Source of the DNA: Austropuccinia psidii | Taxonomy: Eukaryota; Basidiomycota; Pucciniomycetes; Pucciniales; Sphaerophragmiaceae | DNA length: 64,000 bases | Direction of reading: 5' to 3' | Assembly (NCBI GenBank): GCA_023105745.1 | Contig: JALGQZ010000014.1 | Coordinates: 3,257,888-3,321,887 of the forward strand | Part shown: positions 58,754-64,000 of the stretch, piece by piece | Layout: every line of letters starts with the position of its first letter | How positions within the stretch are numbered: the stretch's first letter is position 1 | Made by a program: the position numbers and the translations under genes | Notes under the pieces: generated by a model | The model's input: only the letters and a program-made list of their open reading frames with translations | What the model was told of the DNA's origin: nothing | Database searches by the model: none

Positions 58754-61700
58754 GAAAGAAATTGATAACATAAAATTTATGATTGAAAATAATAAACCAA
58801 AAGTATTAATTGACAATACTCAGAAATTAATACAAGGACAACAAGAGTTGTATAAATACATAAGTGATATCAAAGAAAAAACTTTGACAATCAATTATGA
58901 TGTGAGTATTGACAATCTTACAGAAAAATTAAACAAATGAAGTATTTCTGTAGAAAAATTTGAAGAAAAGACTTCATCACACCAAAAATTACTTCTGGAC
59001 CATGTGGAAAAAAGTGATGAAGCAAGAATGAATCTGAAAGATGACATTCAAAATGAAATAAGGCTTATTACTGAAAAAATGGATAAAAATAATGAGGCTA
59101 ATCTAAATATGCCAAAGTTATCAACACCATTTTCTCACATAAGAAGTCCTGTTAAGTTAAAAGAGGAATTAACAAACCCATTCATAACAGACTTTAGTCA
59201 CCAAGACAATAACCAAGTCTTAATGAAGGAAGCACCTCAATTGAAGGAATGGTCAACATTCAAAGGAGAAGGTGAATATGACCACATGTCATTTATCAAA
59301 ACAATTGACATTCTACAAGAAGATTATGCCATACCAGATGAATTAATCACTGCAAGATTACATTCATTGTTTGAAAAATCTGCAAAAAGATGGTATTATG
59401 GCATAAGGCAAACAAATGGCAAAAATACCTGGTCTTGGTGGAAACAAGAAATAATCACCAAGTGGGCTAATGATGCCTGGAGGTACAAAATAGAAAATGA
59501 ATTTGAAAATTCTTTCTTTGACCCAGACAAAGACAAACCTTTAACTTGGTTCTTGAAACAAGTTGAAAGACTCAATGCATTGTAACCAGAAATGTCACAG
59601 AAAATGGTGCATATGAAAATACTCAAGAAATGTGGAGGAGAGCTAGAACATGCCCTAAGAAGCAGGTGTATAGAACCATGCTCCACAGAAGAGTATATTA
59701 ATGCACTAGAAGACATAGTGACAAGAACAAAAATTGGCAGGACTTGGAAGAAATTGGACATTAAAATCCCGAATAAACCATTTATCAAAAAAGATAAATA
59801 AAAAGAATCCTTCAAGCCCAATAAATCCAACAATAATGAGCAAAGAAAATGCCATAAATGTGGAGGTATTGGACACTTAGCCAATAATTGCCTTAAAAAG
59901 GCAAAAATTAATGAAATTGTGGAAACAGAAAAACACAATGACAAAGAAGAGGAATCTGACTCTGAAAAAGAGACAGAAGAGTCAGAAAGCTCTGAAAGTG
60001 ATGAAATCAATATAATTAATGCACAAATTAATAATATTGATATAATTTATGAAGTACTGGATGTTAACTCAAAGTTACCACAAGTTGGGACTTCTGATAC
60101 AAACCTGACAAACATACAAGATGCCAAAATGTATAGGACCAAACCTGCAAGAGGAATGGGATATACAGCTGGAAAATCAAGTATAAGTATTGTTATTGTT
60201 GATAACCAAGAAGGAAAAGTTAACTTAGACACAGGAGCATATTGCACCTGTGTTGGTAAAAGTTATTTAAAAACCATTGTCCCAGACTGGCAAGAAAAAC
60301 TCATGCCAATACAAGGTGTCAAATTGAGTAGTGCAAGTGAGAGCATGAAGCCCCTTGGAATAATTGATTTAACACTAATTTTTCCTCATCCCTCACAATG
60401 TGTCAGAATCAAAGTAGAGTTTGTAGTAATAGACAACTGTACTAGTAATCACTTCATACTTGGGAATGATTACTTATCAATTTATGGTATAGATATGTCT
60501 AACCAAAAGGATAGATATTCTACCATAGGAGACAACAAAAGACAAAAGTTTGGCTTTTTAAATAACAAAAAACAAATCACAGTCATTAAGAATGAAGAAA
60601 GAATTCCAGAAAAGGAACTTTTTATATCTGAACAACTTAAAGAGGCAGAATTCAATCAAGAATTAACAGAAAAAATGACAGAAAAATTGATTGACCTCTT
60701 ATTTAAATACAAAAATGCCTTTGCAACTGACAAAGAACCACTAGGTGCCATAATTGGACATGAAGTGAATATAATTCTTAATGTGGAAATCCCTTACCCA
60801 CCTTTACTAAGGAGACCTGCTTACCCAGCTAGTCCAAGAGCTAGAGAAGCCCTAGAGGTACACATTAAAGAATTAATGGACCTTGGAGTATTAAGAAAGG
60901 TAGGACATAATGAGCAGGTAAAAGTCACTACACCTGTCATTATAACTTGGCATAATGGAAAATCAAGAATGGTAGGAGACTTCAGAGACCTGAACACCTA
61001 TACCATTCCAGAAAGGTATCCAATGCCCAGGATCCATGAGACATTCACACAATTGTCACAAGCTAAGTTCATCACAGCAATGGATGCCTTAAAGGGTTTT
61101 CATCAAAATGTCTTAACAGACAATTCTAAAAAACTACTGAGGATAATAGTCCACTGTGGAATTTTGAATACTTAAGAATGCCATTTGGCATAAAAAATGC
61201 ACCTTCCCATTATCAAAGAATGATGAATACCATATTTCCTGAAGAATTATCAGAAGGATGGTTAATTATCTATATTGATGATATCATAATTTGCTCAGAA
61301 ACTTGGGAAAATCACCTTGCAAGACTAGAAAGGGTACTCCAAAAAATAGTCCAAGTGAATATGAAAATTTCCTTGAAAAAGTGTCATTTTGCATACAGTG
61401 AATTAAAAGCACTAGGACATGTGGTATCTGGACTTAGTCTAGGCATAGACAAGAATAAAGTAGCAGCAGTACTACTTAAGCCAATGCCTCAAACCAAAAA
61501 ATAAATGCAATAATTTCTAGGATTTGCTAGTTACTATAGACAGCATATAAAGGACTTTGCAAAAATTTCTAAATCCTTGTATAAACTATGTGACCAACAA
61601 ACAGTCTATGAAATGACAGAAGAAAGAGTCAAGGCATATGAAGAATTGAAAAATTCCTTAACAGATGCCCCATTTCTTCTAATGCCAGATTGGAAACTAC

Positions 61701-63715
61701 CCTTCAAACTTTACATTGATGCTTGTGGAGAAGGACTGGGTGCTGCACTACATCAGACACAAATTATCAATGATAAACCAGTGGAAGGACCAATCTGTTT
61801 TATTTCAAGACAGATAAAGCCAACAGAAGAAATATATGGAGCAAGCCAGATGGAATGCCTCTGCTTAGTGTGGGCTTTAGAAAAATTACATTACTACTTG
61901 GATGGAACAGTATTTGATGTGATTACAGACTGTAATGCTGTAAAATCCCTGTTAAATATGAAAACTCAAAATAGACATATGCTGAGATGGCAAATTTCCA
62001 TCCAAGAATATAGAGGAAATATGACTATTGTTCATAAATCTGTAAATATTCATAAAAATGCAGATGGTCTTAGCAGATGGGCTCTAGCAAATACCCCTGA
62101 CAATCCAGCATGGGTACAACAAGAAGAACATCATATAGAAGGAATATGTGTTACAGAAATTGGCACAGAATTCTTTAACCAAGTTAAAGAAAGCTATAAG
62201 ATAGACAAAAATTGCCATATCTTAAGCCAACTTCAGATGAGAGACTGCAAAGACCCATCACTTTCATCAAAACTAGATGAAACATGGAAAAAGGCATATG
62301 ATGAAGGAAGATTCCACCTCCTTGATGGAATCCTTTACCATAGAACAAAACACACATGTGTTATGGCATTAACAGATAGAACCCTGATAAATACTATTTT
62401 ACATGAGTGTCATGATAGTGTTGCAGCTGGACACCTTTCAGAAGACAGAACACTAGAGAGGGTAAAAACCTGCTCTTGGTGGCCAAATTAGAAGAAAGAT
62501 GTTATAGGTTACTGCCAAACCTGTGACAAATGTCAAAAAGCCAACAGAGCCACCGGAAAGAAATTTGGAATGATGATCCAAATCCAAGAACCAAAATCCC
62601 CTTGGGAAATAGTTCATATGGATTGGGTAACAGCATTACCTCCAGGAGGAGATAGAAGCTATAATGCATGCCTAGTATTGGTTGACAGATATAGCAAAAC
62701 CCCCATGTTCCTACCATGTCACAAAGATGACACAGCTATGGACACAGCTATAATGATATGGAATAGAGTTATTAGCCATACAGGCTTATTCCAGAATATT
62801 ATAAGTGACAGAGACCTAAAATTCACTTCAGAATTATGGACAAATCTCCATAACTTGTTTGGGACAAAGCTATCATTCTCAACAGCTTACCATTCTCAAA
62901 CTAATGGTTTAGCAGAAAGAATGATACAGACCTTAGAGGACATGATCAGAAGATTCTGTGCTTATGGGCTAGAATTCAAAGATTCTGATGGTTTTACCCA
63001 TGATTGGTGTACACTAATACCAGCTCTTGAACTGGCATATAAAACATCAATCCATTCTTCTACTGGCAAACCACCAGCAATACTAGAAAAAGGTTGAAAT
63101 CCAATACTTCCTTATGATACCCTCAAAAAGGACTTAGTGGATATACATCCAACAGCAAGCAGTTTTAAGATAATGCTTGACAAAGCAAGACACCATGCAA
63201 ACAGATGTATGCAAGATTCTTTCAAATATGCAAAAGAAAGATGGGATAAAATTCATAAGCCACCAGATTTCAAAATAGGAGACTTGGTCCTAGTATCAAC
63301 CCTTAATTTCAATAACATAAAAGGCTCAAAGAAATTAAAAGATTCCTTTGCAGGACCATTTATGATAAAAGCACTTCATGGACCAAATGCTGTGCAATTG
63401 GAACTCACAGGTGAACTAATGAACAAACACCCAACTTTCCCTGTAAGTCTGATAAAAACTTACAGTTCAAGTGACAAGGAGTTATTTCCACTAAGAAATA
63501 AACCCCCACTAGAAATTCCCCCCTTGGAAGAAGGAGAGGAAAATAAAATAGTAAAAGTCCTTAAAGAAAGAAGGACAAGAAACAAAAAAGAAAGAGAATA
63601 CCTTGTAAGGTATAGAAATTCAACTCAAGAAGATAAATGGCTACTTGAGAAAGATATAACAAATGCTGATAAACTACTAAGAAGGTTTAGACATGAAAGA
63701 AAACCTGAAAAATAG
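58754..63715 (+). pseudogene. Gag-Pol of element 4, inactivated by stops and a frameshift
   Basis: Order of domains: coiled Gag segment (~58940-59130), capsid (~59210-59790), zinc knuckle CHKCGGIGHLANNC (~59849-59890), protease with LDTGAYCT (~60225), RT with [12 protein letters not shown] and YIDD (~61175-61285), RNase H with YIDACGEG (~61710), integrase zinc region and DDE core (~62400-62960), chromodomain-like tail (~63540-63700). Nonsense codons occur at 58937, 59583, 59799, 61502, 61511, 62489 and 63095, and a frameshift near 61165. Two changes fit TGG becoming a stop. The element is dead as it stands but retains every domain. Only two CpGs were seen in the region 57917-63715. Confidence 0.9.
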
Positions 63716-63815
63716 AAAAGTTAAGAATTATTGAGCTTCAATACTAACAAAGTCTATTGAAGAGGTAGGACAGTGGATGATACCCTAATTACACATATCA
63801 GATTGTGGTACAATC

Positions 63816-63833
63816 TTTTTTGGTGGTAGGGAA
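63816..63833 (+). promoter_or_regulatory. Polypurine tract of element 4
   Basis: TTTTTGGTGGTAGGGAA directly precedes the 3' LTR start. Element 3 has nearly the same tract at 17967-17983, including the T-run. Confidence 0.7.
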
Positions 63834-64000
63834 TGTGAGCCTTTGAGATATGACCACATACCCAAAAAGGTCACAAGAAATATTTAATATAATTATACAT
63901 TGAAAATAAGTACCTTAAAACTACAAAAATACCATAAATTGGTATAAAAATTGGTTTAACTTAAAAACCAATGAATAAGCATGTAAAATAAATTACACCA
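63834..64000 (+). repeat. 3' LTR of element 4, first 167 bp
   Basis: Starts TGTGAGCCTTTGAGATATGACC and follows 55246-55413 with about ten differences. The rest lies beyond the window. Confidence 0.9.

Larger units (their letters stand above)
55246..64000 (+). mobile_element. Ty3/gypsy chromovirus, element 4 (both LTRs; right end beyond window)
   Basis: Full plan visible: 5' LTR 55246-57177, primer site, leader, gag, pol, polypurine tract and 3' LTR from 63834. Over the first 167-168 bp the two LTRs differ at about ten positions including one gap (near 94% identity by eye), so the insertion is not very recent. The coding region carries two frameshifts and seven stop codons. Confidence 0.9.

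Noticed and set aside
1..64000. CRISPR array or bacterial operon
   Set aside because: No regularly spaced repeats with unique spacers; introns and element types are fungal.

Overview
The window looks like a repeat-dominated stretch of a fungal nuclear genome, most likely a basidiomycete rust (Pucciniales). The evidence is an AT-rich background, short GT-AG introns of 50-200 bp, chromovirus-type Ty3/gypsy polyproteins, BED-finger hAT transposases with small introns, and one intron-rich gene for a small GPI-anchored secreted protein with a Kre9/Knh1-like domain. From memory, the gag-pol families resemble those of Austropuccinia-type rusts. That species-level guess is inference and was not tested.

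Layout. (1) 1-6108: minus-strand retroelement. Its 5' LTR starts at 4173 and runs up to the junction near 6108, with a tRNA-type primer site at 4151-4170. One reading frame from about 4072 down to 170 encodes gag with a zinc knuckle, an aspartic protease and an unrecognised 149-residue product, and is broken only by three in-frame stops. No reverse transcriptase is visible in the window. (2) 6109-12308: 5'-truncated Ty3/gypsy element with an intact 1583-codon gag-pol ORF and one LTR. The ORF contains no CpG dinucleotide. (3) 12309-20144: decayed Ty3/gypsy element with no 5' LTR, its start abutting the LTR of element 2, and its own 3' LTR (family B) at 17984-20144. (4) 22.7-27.6 kb: two related dead hAT transposons with a GC-rich tRNA-like patch between them. 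(5) 27.6-29.9 kb: CpG-rich island with the only convincing host gene, a five-exon GPI-anchored protein at 28751-29832. (6) 29.9-55.2 kb: very AT-rich, almost ORF-free relic DNA. It holds a solo LTR of family B with a near-perfect target duplication (32937-34997), fragments of LTR family A, two LTR-A copies as a 3.4-kb inverted repeat centred near 48.9 kb, a pair of 0.5-kb direct repeats, and a decayed protein-kinase-like fragment. (7) 55246-64000: a nearly complete chromovirus with its 5' LTR, a gag-pol region with two frameshifts and seven stops, and the first 167 bp of its 3' LTR.

The retroelements share a standard plan: LTR promoter, primer site, gag, protease, RT, RNase H, integrase with a C-terminal chromodomain-like tail, polypurine tract, LTR. 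The host gene is unrelated and would act at the cell surface. The observations I rate highest are the CpG-free intact pol ORF beside CpG-rich host sequence, the inverted LTR pair as a possible hairpin-RNA source, the gag-protease frame with exactly three nonsense codons, and an array of five TCACATGA sites upstream of a TATA box in the first LTR.
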